Notes under the pieces: generated by a model
Told to the model about the DNA's origin: nothing
Seen by the model: only the letters and a program-made list of their open reading frames with translations
The model's database searches: none
Part shown: positions 43,476-52,024 of the stretch, piece by piece
Numbering within the stretch: the first letter of the stretch is position 1
Layout: every line of letters starts with the position of its first letter
Assembly (NCBI GenBank): GCA_035638575.1
Contig: DASQZT010000151.1
Location: 1 to 64,000, forward strand
Direction: 5' to 3'
DNA length: 64,000 nt
Source: DASQZT01 sp035638575
GTDB taxonomy: Bacteria; Acidobacteriota; Terriglobia; Bryobacterales; Bryobacteraceae
Translations under genes and position numbers: made by a program

Positions 43476-44834
43476 TTATCTTTTCCTGATGCTCTCCAGC
43501 GCCGCCAGGGCGCGCTCGCGGGCCTCGCCATGATCGACGATCGGAAGCGAATGCTTCGACTCCGAAACCCAACGGCGGACGTAGTCGCCGTCAGGATCGA
43601 ACTTGCCGGCCTGAATTGCCGGGTTGAAGATTCGGAAGTAGGGCGCCGCATCGGCGCCGCAACCCGCCACCCATTGCCAGCCGAGCGTGTTGTTCGCCAG
43701 GTCCGCGTCCACGAGAGTGTCCCAGAACCAGGCCGCGCCTGCCTGCCAGTCGATCAGCAGGTGCTTGACCAGCAACGAAGCGGCGACCATCCGCACCCGG
43801 TTATGCATCCAGCCGGTGTGCCACAACTCACGCATGCCCGCGTCCACCAGCGGATAGCCGGTCTCGCCACGCTTCCAGGCCTTGAAGTGTTCCGGGTGCA
43901 TCCGCCAAGGGAAGGCAGCGAACTCCTGCCGAAGCGCCTGGTGCGGCGATTGGGGATGGTGATACAGCAGATGGTACGCGAACTCGCGCCAGCCAAGTTG
44001 CCTGAGGTACGCCTCGCAGGCTCCGTGGTTGCCGTTCGCCAAACCAAGGATCGCGCGCTGAACCGCGCCGGGACTGATCTCACCGAAGTGCAGGTGTGGA
44101 GACAGCCGCGATGTGCCCACCAGGCTAGGCCTGTCGCGATTGACCGGATACTCCGCCAGGGCTTCCCGCAGGAAACGCCGCAGTTGGCTCCTGGCCCCCG
44201 ATTCGCCAGGCTGCCAAACCTGACGGAACCCGCCTGCCCAATCGACTGCCGGTTCCAACGAAAGTCCCGCGAGGTCCAGCGAGTGTGGCCACTGGTCAGG
44301 CGAGAGCATATGCTCGGGCGCGTCCTCGCTGATAGCCGTCAAGGGCTTGGTCAGGCACGCTCGCCAGAACGGCGTGAACACCCGAAAGGGCTGTTCGCTG
44401 CTGTTGCGAATGGTCCACGGTTCGAACAGCAGGCTGCCATTGAAGCTCTCGGCGATCAGGCCGCTGTCGCGCAGTTTCGATTTGAGCTCACGGTCGCGGG
44501 CGACGGCTGCGGGCTCATAACGGCGATTCCACAAAACGGCCGATGCGTCCGATTCCGTCACCAACCCGCTCAACGCAGCCGCCGTCGGTCCGCGACGGAT
44601 GATCAGCCGCGAGCCGCGCCTCTCCAGTGCGGCGCGGAGGCTGGCCAGCGAGTGGTGCAACCACCAGCGCGAGGCAGCGCCCGGCGGCCAGTCCCCTTCT
44701 TCCTCAGGTGCCCAGATGAACACTGGAATCACCGGCGAACGGCGTTCCAAGGCCGCGGACAGGGCCGGATTGTCCGACAGCCGCAGATCCTGGCGGAACC
44801 AGAGCAAAGTAGGCGCGGCGCCCACGCCGGTCAC
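43476..44834 (-). CDS. phrB: Deoxyribodipyrimidine photolyase (cryptochrome/photolyase family)
   Basis: 452 residues from GTG 44832-44834, whose GTGA overlaps the upstream stop. N-terminal antenna domain: TLLWFRQDLRLSDNPALSAAL. FAD domain: GTSRLSPHLHFGEISPGAVQ, LRQLGWREFAYHLLYHHP, GYPLVDAGMRELWHTGWMHNRVRMVAASLLVK, WQAGAAWFWDTLVDADLANN and GWQWVAGCGADAAPYFRIFNP. It uses blue light to repair UV-made pyrimidine dimers. It is the last gene of a six-gene minus-strand operon under the CarH operator. FolE in the same island could supply the pterin antenna. Confidence 0.93.
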   Translation of the reverse strand: MTGVGAAPTLLWFRQDLRLSDNPALSAALERRSPVIPVFIWAPEEEGDWPPGAASRWWLHHSLASLRAALERRGSRLIIRRGPTAAALSGLVTESDASAVLWNRRYEPAAVARDRELKSKLRDSGLIAESFNGSLLFEPWTIRNSSEQPFRVFTPFWRACLTKPLTAISEDAPEHMLSPDQWPHSLDLAGLSLEPAVDWAGGFRQVWQPGESGARSQLRRFLREALAEYPVNRDRPSLVGTSRLSPHLHFGEISPGAVQRAILGLANGNHGACEAYLRQLGWREFAYHLLYHHPQSPHQALRQEFAAFPWRMHPEHFKAWKRGETGYPLVDAGMRELWHTGWMHNRVRMVAASLLVKHLLIDWQAGAAWFWDTLVDADLANNTLGWQWVAGCGADAAPYFRIFNPAIQAGKFDPDGDYVRRWVSESKHSLPIVDHGEARERALAALESIRKR

Positions 44835-45343
44835 TTCGGCTCCTCCACCGCGGCGCCGACAGACAGTTCCTTGATGCGCTGGAACCGGTAGGCGAAGATC
44901 CGCTCCACATCGCGCCGAACCTTGAGGGCATGGACTGCCCGGCCGATCATGCCAAACGGAAGGCGGTATCGGACAACGTCCGTCATGCGCGTTCCACCGT
45001 CGTGAGCTTCGAATCGATGGGTGTGATGCCACAGCCGGTACGGACCGCTCAACTGCACATCGATGAAGCGAAAAGGTGGCTCGCATCGCCGGATTTCGGT
45101 GGTCCACCTCACCGGAAGGCCATGTAAGCTCAGCCGATACCGCAGTTTGGTGCCGGCGGCGATACGGATTGGGCCAGGCGTCAAGATTCGAAACCCCAGC
45201 CATGGCGGCGTGATCTCTTCCAGATTGCGGGCATCGGAAAAGAACGCGAAGACCTCATCGAGTGGCCGGCAAATCCACTGCTGTCGCCGCAAAGTGTGAA
45301 ATCGGTTCAGTGCCGCCTCCTTCCTCGCCCCAGGGCTCGCCAA
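44831..45343 (-). CDS. SRPBCC-family protein preceding photolyase
   Basis: 170 residues if begun at TTG 45341-45343. A strong AAGGAGG lies inside this frame, five bases before an in-frame CTG at 45308-45310, so translation may really start there. Domain pattern: CRPLDEVFAFFSDARNLEEITPPWLGF, IAAGTKLRYRLSLHGLPVRWTTEI, LSGPYRLWHHTHRFEAHDGGTRMTDVVRYRLPFG. Probable binder of a hydrophobic ligand or lipid. It overlaps the CFA synthase gene upstream and the photolyase gene downstream. Confidence 0.75.
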   Translation of the reverse strand: MASPGARKEAALNRFHTLRRQQWICRPLDEVFAFFSDARNLEEITPPWLGFRILTPGPIRIAAGTKLRYRLSLHGLPVRWTTEIRRCEPPFRFIDVQLSGPYRLWHHTHRFEAHDGGTRMTDVVRYRLPFGMIGRAVHALKVRRDVERIFAYRFQRIKELSVGAAVEEPK

Positions 45344-46547
45344 ACAACTTCCGGCGTGAATGAGTTTTGGTTAGCAGCAATTGGAAGTCGCCGATGTGGC
45401 GCTCCAGAAACGCGCCCTCGCAGTAGGCCAGGTAGTAGTCCCACATGCGAATAAAGCGATCGTCGAAGCCCAGCCCACGGACCTCGTCGATCGCGTGGTG
45501 AGACCGTTTCCGCCACGCCGCCAGCGTGCGTGCGTAGTGCGTACCGATGTCCTCCGCGTGGTAGAGCCCGAGAGAAGTTGCACGCGCCAGCGAACGGAGA
45601 ATCTCGCTCACCGAGGCCAGTTCCGATCCCGGAAAGATGTACTTCTGGATCCAGTCGCTGCGCCGGTGGTAGGCGGGGAAAGCCTGTTCGTTGATCGTGA
45701 TGGCTTGCATCAGCATGCTGCCATCGGGGCAAAGCAGGCGGTCGCAGGCGCGGAAGAACTCGTCGTAGTAGCGCAGTCCTACTGCCTCGAACATTTCGAT
45801 GCTTACGATCTTGTCGTACTGCCCACGGAGGTTTCGATAGTCCTCTTCGAGCAACTCGATGCGATCCCGCTCGGGGATCGAGTCGAAGCGTTCTCGCGCG
45901 TATTCGTACTGTCGGCGGCTGATCGTGGTGGTGGTCACCCGGCATCCATAGTGCCTGGCCGCGTGTTCGGCGAACGCGCCCCATCCCGTGCCAATTTCAA
46001 GCACATGGTCTTCGGGACCCAGGCGCAGCTTCCGGCAGATGGTATCCAGTTTGTGGAACTGCGCGGTTTCGAGCGAACTGTCCTCGGCTTCGTAGCAGGC
46101 GCAAGAGTACATCATGCTTCGGTCGAGGAAGAGCCGGAAGAAATCGTTGCTGAGGTCGTAATGCGCCTGAATGTTGCGCCGGCTGCCCGCGACGGAGTTG
46201 CCGCGCATGCGGTGGCGCAGGGCGTCCCATCCGCGGCTCAACGCGCTCAGCAGCCGGTTCTGCTGTTCCAGAGGAGCCAGATTCCGCACCGCCAGGCGGA
46301 CCACGGCAACCAGGTCGGGCGATGACCAGTCACCATCCATCCAGGCTTCCCCGAGGGCCACATTGCCCCCGAACAAGGCGCGCTGGAAGCGGTCGCGGTG
46401 CACCACAACAGTTGCCCGCAGCGAGCTGGCGGGTTCGCCGAACTCCCAAGTGCGGCCGTCCACGATGAGCTCCAGGGAGCCTCCTCGCAGCCGCTCCAGG
46501 GTCCGCAGGAACATGCTCTTAGCGGATGACGTCAGAAGTGTGCTCAT
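45255..46547 (-). CDS. Cyclopropane-fatty-acid synthase-like SAM methyltransferase (copy 1)
   Basis: 430 residues. N-terminal lipid-binding region (LERLRGGSLELIVDGRTWEFGEPA, LGEAWMDGDWSSPDLVAVV), then NIQAHYDLSNDFFRLFLDRSMMYSCACYE and the SAM motif VLEIGTGWGAFAEHAARHYG, KIVSIEMFEAVGLRYYDEFF and YIFPGSELASVSEI. It methylates the double bond of membrane phospholipid acyl chains. In company with a desaturase, a COG2907 flavoprotein and DUF1365 it may make a cyclopropane, methylated or furan fatty acid rather than plain cyclopropane. Its start overlaps the DUF1365 end by 29 bases. Confidence 0.88.
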   Translation of the reverse strand: MSTLLTSSAKSMFLRTLERLRGGSLELIVDGRTWEFGEPASSLRATVVVHRDRFQRALFGGNVALGEAWMDGDWSSPDLVAVVRLAVRNLAPLEQQNRLLSALSRGWDALRHRMRGNSVAGSRRNIQAHYDLSNDFFRLFLDRSMMYSCACYEAEDSSLETAQFHKLDTICRKLRLGPEDHVLEIGTGWGAFAEHAARHYGCRVTTTTISRRQYEYARERFDSIPERDRIELLEEDYRNLRGQYDKIVSIEMFEAVGLRYYDEFFRACDRLLCPDGSMLMQAITINEQAFPAYHRRSDWIQKYIFPGSELASVSEILRSLARATSLGLYHAEDIGTHYARTLAAWRKRSHHAIDEVRGLGFDDRFIRMWDYYLAYCEGAFLERHIGDFQLLLTKTHSRRKLFGEPWGEEGGGTEPISHFAATAVDLPATR

Positions 46548-47301
46548 GGGTGTCCTTTATGCGGGCCGGGTGCGTATACACCGGGACCTTTTTGCAGTAG
46601 AGTCTCAGGGCTTCCCAGTGGATTGCGGCGATGACCTTGGCTGTCACCCAGGGGAACCGCAGCAGGGCCTGGTGGAGCGAGGCGGCGCTCCAGGGTTCCC
46701 GGCGCAGACGAAGCGTGGCGTCAAAGGAACTCCGCTCTCCATCCATCGTATTCATATGGGCGATGAGCTGCTCTCCCGGCGGCGGCAATACAAACCGGTA
46801 GTCGAGTTCCATCGGCATGAAAGGCGAAACGTGCATCGCCTTTGGACAGCGGTACATGCGCGAGTCGGGCGAAGCGAACTGGTTGGCGGCCGAAAGCCAG
46901 TAGTTGTGAGTCTCTCCGAAAGTGCTGTTTACTTCCGCCATGATGATTTCGATGCGCCCTTCCCGGTTGTAGCAGTAGAAAAGCGAGATGGGGTTGAAGC
47001 TGTATCCCAGGTAACGCAGATGGGTCAGCAGGAAAATGGGGCCCTCGGGCAGGCGGATGCCCTGTTCTGCGGCGTCTGCCACCAGCCTCTGGCGTAGCGT
47101 TAGCGCGGGATCACCAAAATGGTCCCGCTCGTGGAAGCTGGCCCAGTTGAAGTGGTTGTAGCCGGCCAACGGGGAAACCTTCATCAGTTCGGGAATGCGA
47201 TCCACGTCCAGAAAGGCCATGAACAGCGGATAAGTGAACTCGTGCCGGGAAGGCTTGGACCGGCGATGCCGCATGGTGCCGAAATAGATGGCAGGTTGCA
47301 T
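46519..47301 (-). CDS. DUF1365 protein
   Basis: 260 residues: IYFGTMRHRRSKPSRHEFTYPLFMAFLDVD at the N-terminus, LTHLRYLGYSFNPISLFYCY, MAEVNSTFGETHNYW and KAMHVSPFMPMELDYRF are the DUF1365 signature. The molecular function is not established, but the family nearly always sits between a COG2907 flavoprotein and a CFA-type methyltransferase, as here. Probably part of a fatty-acid modification pathway. Four bases separate it from the flavoprotein gene. Confidence 0.85.
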   Translation of the reverse strand: MQPAIYFGTMRHRRSKPSRHEFTYPLFMAFLDVDRIPELMKVSPLAGYNHFNWASFHERDHFGDPALTLRQRLVADAAEQGIRLPEGPIFLLTHLRYLGYSFNPISLFYCYNREGRIEIIMAEVNSTFGETHNYWLSAANQFASPDSRMYRCPKAMHVSPFMPMELDYRFVLPPPGEQLIAHMNTMDGERSSFDATLRLRREPWSAASLHQALLRFPWVTAKVIAAIHWEALRLYCKKVPVYTHPARIKDTHEHTSDVIR

Positions 47302-47305
47302 GCCG

Positions 47306-48553
47306 TCAGCACTCCACTCCGAGCGCCCGCGCCACACGCAGCGCGGAGTTGAGCCCGTCTTCGTGAAATCCGTAGAACCAGTACGCGCCGCAAAAATGCG
47401 TGTGGTTCCGGCCGCTGATCTCGTTCCAGCGCGTTTGCGCCTGAACGGCGCCGCTGTCATACAGCGGATGATGATAGACCATCCGGCGCAGGACCTTGGC
47501 GGGATCGATGCTGCCGTTGGCGTTTAGCGTGACGCAATAGTCTTCCGGAACCGCCAGCGACTGCAACCGGTTCATGTGATAAGTAACCGCGGCGCCGGCG
47601 CCGGGGTCCGGGCTCAGGCTGTAATTCCACGCAGCCCGCGCCTGGGGCCGCTTGGGCAGCCAGCGGGAATCCGTGTGCAGGCAGACCTCATTCCGGCTGG
47701 TTGTGAAGCGGCCCAGAATATCCCGCTCGGCGTCGCTCGGGTCATCCAGCAGCGGCAGGATCTGATTGCCATGACAGGAGAAGATTACCTGGTCGAAGCG
47801 CATTGACGGGCGGTTTTGAAGATGCAGCGTGACGCCCATCTCGTCGCGGGCAAGGGACTCAATATCAACGTCTGTGTAGATTCGATCCTTGTACGGGGCC
47901 GTGATGGGCGGAATGTAGCTCTGACTTCCGCCACGGACTACTTTCCACTTGGGATGGGTGTCGATCCCCAGCATTCCGTGGTTCTCGAAGAAGCGCACGA
48001 GCGTCAGCGCAGGGAAGCGGCGGATCGCCTCGGTGGACATCGACCAGACGGCGGACGCCATAGGGTAGAGGTAGCGTTCGGTGAACAGGGTGGTGTAGCG
48101 GCCTTGCTCGATCACGTCCCCCAGGGTCATCGTGGCGACTTCCGGGTTGTCTAACAGCTTCGGGGCCTCGCGGTTGAATCGCAGGATCTCCCGCAACAGA
48201 CGGTGTTGGTCCAGCCGTAGCAGGTTCGCGCGTTGGGCGAAGAAACCCCTGAGGCCGCGGCTGGAATACTCGTATCCAGTTCTTTGGCAGGCCACGGCGA
48301 ACGACATATCGCTCGGCTGCGTCTCGACCCCCAACTCCGCAAACAGTTTGACCAGGTTCGGATAGGTGCGGTCGTTGTGGACGATGAACCCCGTGTCAAC
48401 CGCCAGCGGGCCGCGGCTGCTCTCCACAGTGACCGTGTGGGTGTGTCCGCCGAGACGCTGCTCCTTCTCGAAAAGGAACACCTCGTGCTTCGGGCTGAGG
48501 TAATAAGCGGCGGCCATGCCCGAAATGCCGCTGCCGATGACCGCGATGCGCAT
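47306..48553 (-). CDS. COG2907 FAD-dependent amine-oxidase-like flavoprotein
   Basis: 415 residues. FAD motif RIAVIGSGISGMAAAYYL, LFEKEQRLGGHTHTVTV, VDTGFIVHNDRTYPNLVKLFAELG and the closing FCGAYWFYGFHEDGLNSALRVA identify the COG2907 group. As I recall, related genes lie in the singlet-oxygen (RpoE-ChrR) regulon of Rhodobacter and act in making unusual unsaturated and furan fatty acids. Here it follows the desaturase gene with overlapping stop/start and is under the CarH operator. Confidence 0.85.
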   Translation of the reverse strand: MRIAVIGSGISGMAAAYYLSPKHEVFLFEKEQRLGGHTHTVTVESSRGPLAVDTGFIVHNDRTYPNLVKLFAELGVETQPSDMSFAVACQRTGYEYSSRGLRGFFAQRANLLRLDQHRLLREILRFNREAPKLLDNPEVATMTLGDVIEQGRYTTLFTERYLYPMASAVWSMSTEAIRRFPALTLVRFFENHGMLGIDTHPKWKVVRGGSQSYIPPITAPYKDRIYTDVDIESLARDEMGVTLHLQNRPSMRFDQVIFSCHGNQILPLLDDPSDAERDILGRFTTSRNEVCLHTDSRWLPKRPQARAAWNYSLSPDPGAGAAVTYHMNRLQSLAVPEDYCVTLNANGSIDPAKVLRRMVYHHPLYDSGAVQAQTRWNEISGRNHTHFCGAYWFYGFHEDGLNSALRVARALGVEC

Positions 48554-49386
48554 CACTCCGCCTCCTGCGCGCGCGGAGTGGGGATCCGAAACGGCCGCAG
48601 GTCCCTGACAATGCCGGGAATCGCCAGCAACCTCAGCACGCCGTAGGTGATGTCGATCTCCCACCATCGGATTCCCTGCCGGCAACTGCCCATCGAGAAG
48701 TGATGGTTGTTGTGCCAGCCCTCCCCGAACGTGATCAGGGCGAGGAGCCAATTGTTGCGGCTATGATCGGGGGTGTCGAATCGCCGGCTCCCGAACAGAT
48801 GGGCCAGCGAGTTGATCGCGAAAGTGCAGTGATACAGCACAACCGTGGAGAATACGTAGCCCCAGACGAAGGCTCCCAGGCCACCCATCATCAGGATGCA
48901 AACGGCAAAGACGACTGTCGGAACCCAGTGATACCGGTCGAGCCAGCAGAGCTCCGGGAACCGCGCCATGTCCGCGACTCTTTTAGGGTCGCAGGAGTCG
49001 TGCTCGTTGGAGAGCACCCACCCGACGTGCGCCCACCAGAATCCACGCTGCCGGGGCGAGTGGATGTCCTGCTCGCGGTCGGAGTAGCGATGATGATCCC
49101 GATGCTGCGCCGCCCACCAGAGAACCCCTTTTTGCCCGGAGGTCTGGGCAAGGAACGCCATTAGAAATTGCGCAACCCGCCCCAGCCGGTAACTTCGGTG
49201 GCTGAAGTAGCGGTGGTAGCCTGCCGTGACGCCGAACATGCGCAACGAATAGGTAGCAGCCAGCAAGATCAGCAGGTGCGGGGTGGCGGGAACGAAAAGT
49301 ACCGCAACCACCCCCAGGTGCAACAGCACAAACAGCGAAACGGCCCCGAAATGGTAGCCGCCAGACACTTGACCCGCATTAGCCAC
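48553..49386 (-). CDS. Membrane fatty-acid (acyl-CoA/acyl-lipid) desaturase
   Basis: About 277 residues from GTG 49384-49386; a second GTG lies six codons on, and an upstream ATG at 49494 would overlap the operator and the CarH start, so I reject it. The three His boxes for the di-iron site are present: GYHRYFSHRSY, QHRDHHRYSD and EGWHNNHHFS. Four hydrophobic segments flank them. It introduces a double bond into an acyl chain, giving the substrate for the CFA-type enzymes of the cluster. First gene of the minus-strand operon facing CarH. Confidence 0.88.
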   Translation of the reverse strand: MANAGQVSGGYHFGAVSLFVLLHLGVVAVLFVPATPHLLILLAATYSLRMFGVTAGYHRYFSHRSYRLGRVAQFLMAFLAQTSGQKGVLWWAAQHRDHHRYSDREQDIHSPRQRGFWWAHVGWVLSNEHDSCDPKRVADMARFPELCWLDRYHWVPTVVFAVCILMMGGLGAFVWGYVFSTVVLYHCTFAINSLAHLFGSRRFDTPDHSRNNWLLALITFGEGWHNNHHFSMGSCRQGIRWWEIDITYGVLRLLAIPGIVRDLRPFRIPTPRAQEAE

Positions 49387-49400
49387 AAATTTAGCGTATC

Positions 49401-49455
49401 GCGTTTGTCCATCGTTTGTCAAGCTTTTGTCTAATACAAATGCTTGACAAACTGC
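49401..49455. promoter_or_regulatory. CarH/LitR-type operator: five 11-bp repeats between divergent promoters
   Basis: Three head-to-tail units on the plus strand, GCGTTTGTCCA (49401-49411), TCGTTTGTCAA (49412-49422) and GCTTTTGTCTA (49423-49433), are followed by two units in reverse orientation (49434-49444 and 49445-49455). The inner parts make a perfect inverted repeat GTTTGTCAAGC / GCTTGACAAAC. Known CarH tetramers bind tandem 11-bp repeats overlapping a -35 box. On the minus strand a TTGACA lies within the array 18 bases from TACGCT, and on the plus strand a TTGACA lies at 49444-49449. Confidence 0.75.
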
Positions 49456-49492
49456 GGCTGTTCTGCAAAGCTTAGTAACGTCAGGCCAAAAC

Positions 49493-50431
49493 ATGCCTAC
49501 TCTCTATCCCATTCGAGCCGTTGCCAAGCTGACCGGAATCCCGGTCGATACGTTGCGCGCCTGGGAGCGGCGCTACCATGCTGTGACGCCTGACCGGAGC
49601 GCGCGCGGACGGCAGTACAGCGACGCGGAAGTCCGACGGCTCCTGCTGCTCCGGACGGCGGTGGATGGCGGGCATGCGATTGGGCAGGTAGCCGCGCTGT
49701 CGGACGCCGAACTCCAGGATCTGGCCCGCGCCCCGTTCGCTTCCAGGAGCGACCATCGTCCGGATCCCGGTGCACGAGCCGCGAATCCAAATCTGCAACC
49801 TCTGCTGGACGCCATCGCAGCCTTTGACTGCGCAGCTATTAATGAGGAGCTGAGCAGGCTGGCCCTGCTGCTGAGTCCCGCCGGAATCGTACACCAGGTG
49901 GTCCTGCCGCTGATGCGTCTGACGGGAGAGAACTGGGAGAACGGGACGTTCCAAATCGCTCAGGAGCACATGTTCTCCGCCTGCTTGCGCAATCTCCTCG
50001 GTGGCCTGGTGCGTCTGCAAAGGCAGGGCAACGGCGCCGTCCGGATGTTGTTGACGACGCCATCCGACGAACTGCACGAATTCGGCATCCTCGCGGCGGC
50101 GATGCTTGCAGTTGCGCAGGATTTCCAGGTCACCTACCTCGGCCCCAACCTGCCTCCCGGCGAGATCGTCTCCGCCGCCGAAAAGTGCGCAGCGAATGTG
50201 GTGGTGCTGGGCATCATGAAGACCAATGCCACGCCCGCAGTCAAACGCGATATGACCTGGCTCATGTCTGAACTTCCCGTCTCCACGGAGTTGTGGGCCG
50301 GAGGGACCGGCGCGGCCGAGGTCTTCGGCGGCGTCGCGCGGGGCGGCACCTTCATACTTGAGGATCTCGCGGACTTCGAGCGGCATCTTAGCAGATGGAA
50401 GACCGCGCCTTCCCAGGAGCCTGCGCGATGA
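49493..50431 (+). CDS. CarH/LitR-type B12-dependent photoreceptor transcriptional repressor
   Basis: 312 residues. MerR DNA-binding domain first (YPIRAVAKLTGIPVDTLRAWERRY, RQYSDAEVRRLLLL), then a four-helix bundle and a Rossmann B12-binding domain. Key residues match CarH: W148 and E158-H159 in the W-x9-EH motif, and H195 in ELHEFG (ExHxxG), the cobalt ligand. In the dark adenosylcobalamin makes a DNA-bound tetramer; light breaks the Co-C bond and releases DNA. Encoded beside its own operator, it should repress both divergent operons in the dark. The next gene start overlaps its stop. Confidence 0.92.
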   Translation: MPTLYPIRAVAKLTGIPVDTLRAWERRYHAVTPDRSARGRQYSDAEVRRLLLLRTAVDGGHAIGQVAALSDAELQDLARAPFASRSDHRPDPGARAANPNLQPLLDAIAAFDCAAINEELSRLALLLSPAGIVHQVVLPLMRLTGENWENGTFQIAQEHMFSACLRNLLGGLVRLQRQGNGAVRMLLTTPSDELHEFGILAAAMLAVAQDFQVTYLGPNLPPGEIVSAAEKCAANVVVLGIMKTNATPAVKRDMTWLMSELPVSTELWAGGTGAAEVFGGVARGGTFILEDLADFERHLSRWKTAPSQEPAR

Positions 50432-50763
50432 AGCTGTTCCTCAAGCTGCTGTTTGGTGGAATCTTCATCTGGATGACCGTGATGACGATCCGCACCAGCC
50501 TCGCGATGAGTCTGTGGCAAGCCTGGCCGACCTACGCAGCCAACCCCTGGGCGGTTGCAACGCTGTGGGACGCTTACTTTGGCTTTCTGACTTTCTATGT
50601 GTGGGTGGTCTACAAGGAGAGGAAGATCTGGGCGCGCACCTTGTGGTTTCTGCTGATCATGGGCTTGGGCAACATAGCGATGTCTCTATACGTGTTGATT
50701 CAATTGATGCGTCTGCGCGGGGACGAGCCGGCGGAGACTGTTTTGTGGAGACGGGCCCAATGA
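50428..50763 (+). CDS. DUF1475-like small membrane protein
   Basis: 111 residues, ATG overlapping the CarH stop. Three hydrophobic helices: LFLKLLFGGIFIWMTVMTI, AYFGFLTFYVWVVY and LWFLLIMGLGNIAMSLYVLIQ. The pattern MKLFLKLLF...IRTSLAMSLW fits DUF1475. Function unknown; its constant neighbourhood suggests a membrane role in the light response. Confidence 0.7.
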   Translation: MKLFLKLLFGGIFIWMTVMTIRTSLAMSLWQAWPTYAANPWAVATLWDAYFGFLTFYVWVVYKERKIWARTLWFLLIMGLGNIAMSLYVLIQLMRLRGDEPAETVLWRRAQ

Positions 50764-51239
50764 GAGCTGGTTTCCTGCGCCGTAGAATCGTGATCCCGAT
50801 CCTGGACTTGCTGCGCCAGGGGATCACACCCGAGAAGATCGCGCTGAGTATTGCACTCGGAATCACGCTCGGCGTCACGCCGGTCCTGGGTTCGACTTCC
50901 ATCCTGTGTTTCCTGGCGGCCGTTGTGTTCCGTCTGAACGCGCCGGCGATCCAGTTGGTCAACTACTTCGCATACCCCTTGCAATTTGCCCTCCTGATCC
51001 CATTCATCCGCATGGGGGAGTGGATCTTCGCAGCGCGGCCCGCCAGCCTTTCCGTAGCCCAGATCGTCAATCTGATCCGGGCCGACGTCTGGAGCGCGAT
51101 TGCCATACTCTGGACGGCTACCATGCACGCGCTCGTGGCGTGGCTAGCCCTCGGTTCGCTGGCATCGCTGGTCATCTACCTGTTGCTGGCCCCTGTGCTG
51201 AGAAAACTGGGCGCGGCGCTGCGGGTGGAGGCCGCATGA
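50760..51239 (+). CDS. DUF2062 membrane protein
   Basis: 159 residues with ATG overlapping the previous stop. DUF2062 landmarks: QGITPEKIALSIALGITLGVTPVLGSTSILCFLAAVVFRLNAPAIQ and NYFAYPLQFALLIPFIRMGE, with two to three further hydrophobic segments. Function not established. Belongs to the CarH-led plus-strand operon. Confidence 0.78.
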   Translation: MRAGFLRRRIVIPILDLLRQGITPEKIALSIALGITLGVTPVLGSTSILCFLAAVVFRLNAPAIQLVNYFAYPLQFALLIPFIRMGEWIFAARPASLSVAQIVNLIRADVWSAIAILWTATMHALVAWLALGSLASLVIYLLLAPVLRKLGAALRVEAA

Positions 51240-52024
51240 CAGCCGCCATCCTGCACTCTCTCGCGATCGGAACGACTTCAGTTTGCGGCTTGATGCTGAT
51301 ACTGTGGCTGATCCACCTGCCCCTGCGGAATGCCGCCATTGTGGACGCGGGATGGGCGGGCGGCCTGGCTTTGCTCGGCGCGATCTACGCCGCAACGGGG
51401 GGCGGCTACCCGGAGCGCTCGCTGTTGATCGCGGCGATGGCGGCGCTATGGGGCCTGCGCCTCGGGATCTTTCTTCTCTTCACCCGCGTCATCGGCCATC
51501 CCGAAGAGGGACGCTACGTGCAACTGCGCCGCGAGTGGGGCGGCAACCTGCCGCTCAAGTTCCTTCTCTTCTTCCACTTCCAGGCTCTGCTGTGCATCCT
51601 CCTCTCGACCCCGTTTCTGTTGACGACGCTCAATCGGCGGCCCCAGCTGTCGGCTCTCGAATATTCAGGCGCGGCCTTGTGGCTGGGGGCATGGATCGGC
51701 GAGCTTGTGGCCGACTCTCAACTCCAGGGCTTCAAATCCAATCCGGCCAATCGCGGCACCACTTGCCGGGTGGGCCTCTGGCGATACTCGCGGCATCCTA
51801 ATTATTTCTTCGAGTGGCTGATCTGGGTGGCCTTCGCGGTGTTCGCCATGGGCTCGCCGTATGGGTATCTGGCCGTGTTCGCCCCTGTCCTGATGCTCTA
51901 CTTCTTGTTCCGGGTCACCGGCATTCCGGCCACTGAAGCGCAAGCACTGCGCACCAAGGGTGACGACTACCGGCGGTATCAACAAACCACGAGTGCCTTC
52001 GTGCCGTGGTTTTCGAGGAGTTAA
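51236..52024 (+). CDS. DUF1295 membrane protein (steroid 5-alpha-reductase-like)
   Basis: 262 residues, multi-pass membrane protein. The conserved C-terminal motif GLWRYSRHPNYFFEWLIWVAFAV and ETQALRTKGDDYRRYQQTTSAFVPWF-type ending are those of DUF1295, distant relatives of steroid 5-alpha reductases and isoprenylcysteine methyltransferases. Probably reduces or modifies a lipid. Its stop TAATG overlaps the next start. Confidence 0.82.
   Translation: MTAAILHSLAIGTTSVCGLMLILWLIHLPLRNAAIVDAGWAGGLALLGAIYAATGGGYPERSLLIAAMAALWGLRLGIFLLFTRVIGHPEEGRYVQLRREWGGNLPLKFLLFFHFQALLCILLSTPFLLTTLNRRPQLSALEYSGAALWLGAWIGELVADSQLQGFKSNPANRGTTCRVGLWRYSRHPNYFFEWLIWVAFAVFAMGSPYGYLAVFAPVLMLYFLFRVTGIPATEAQALRTKGDDYRRYQQTTSAFVPWFSRS

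Noticed and set aside
49387..49494. Upstream ATG start for the desaturase at 49494
   Set aside because: It would place the operator repeats inside the coding region and overlap the CarH start; the residues before VANAGQ are not protein-like.
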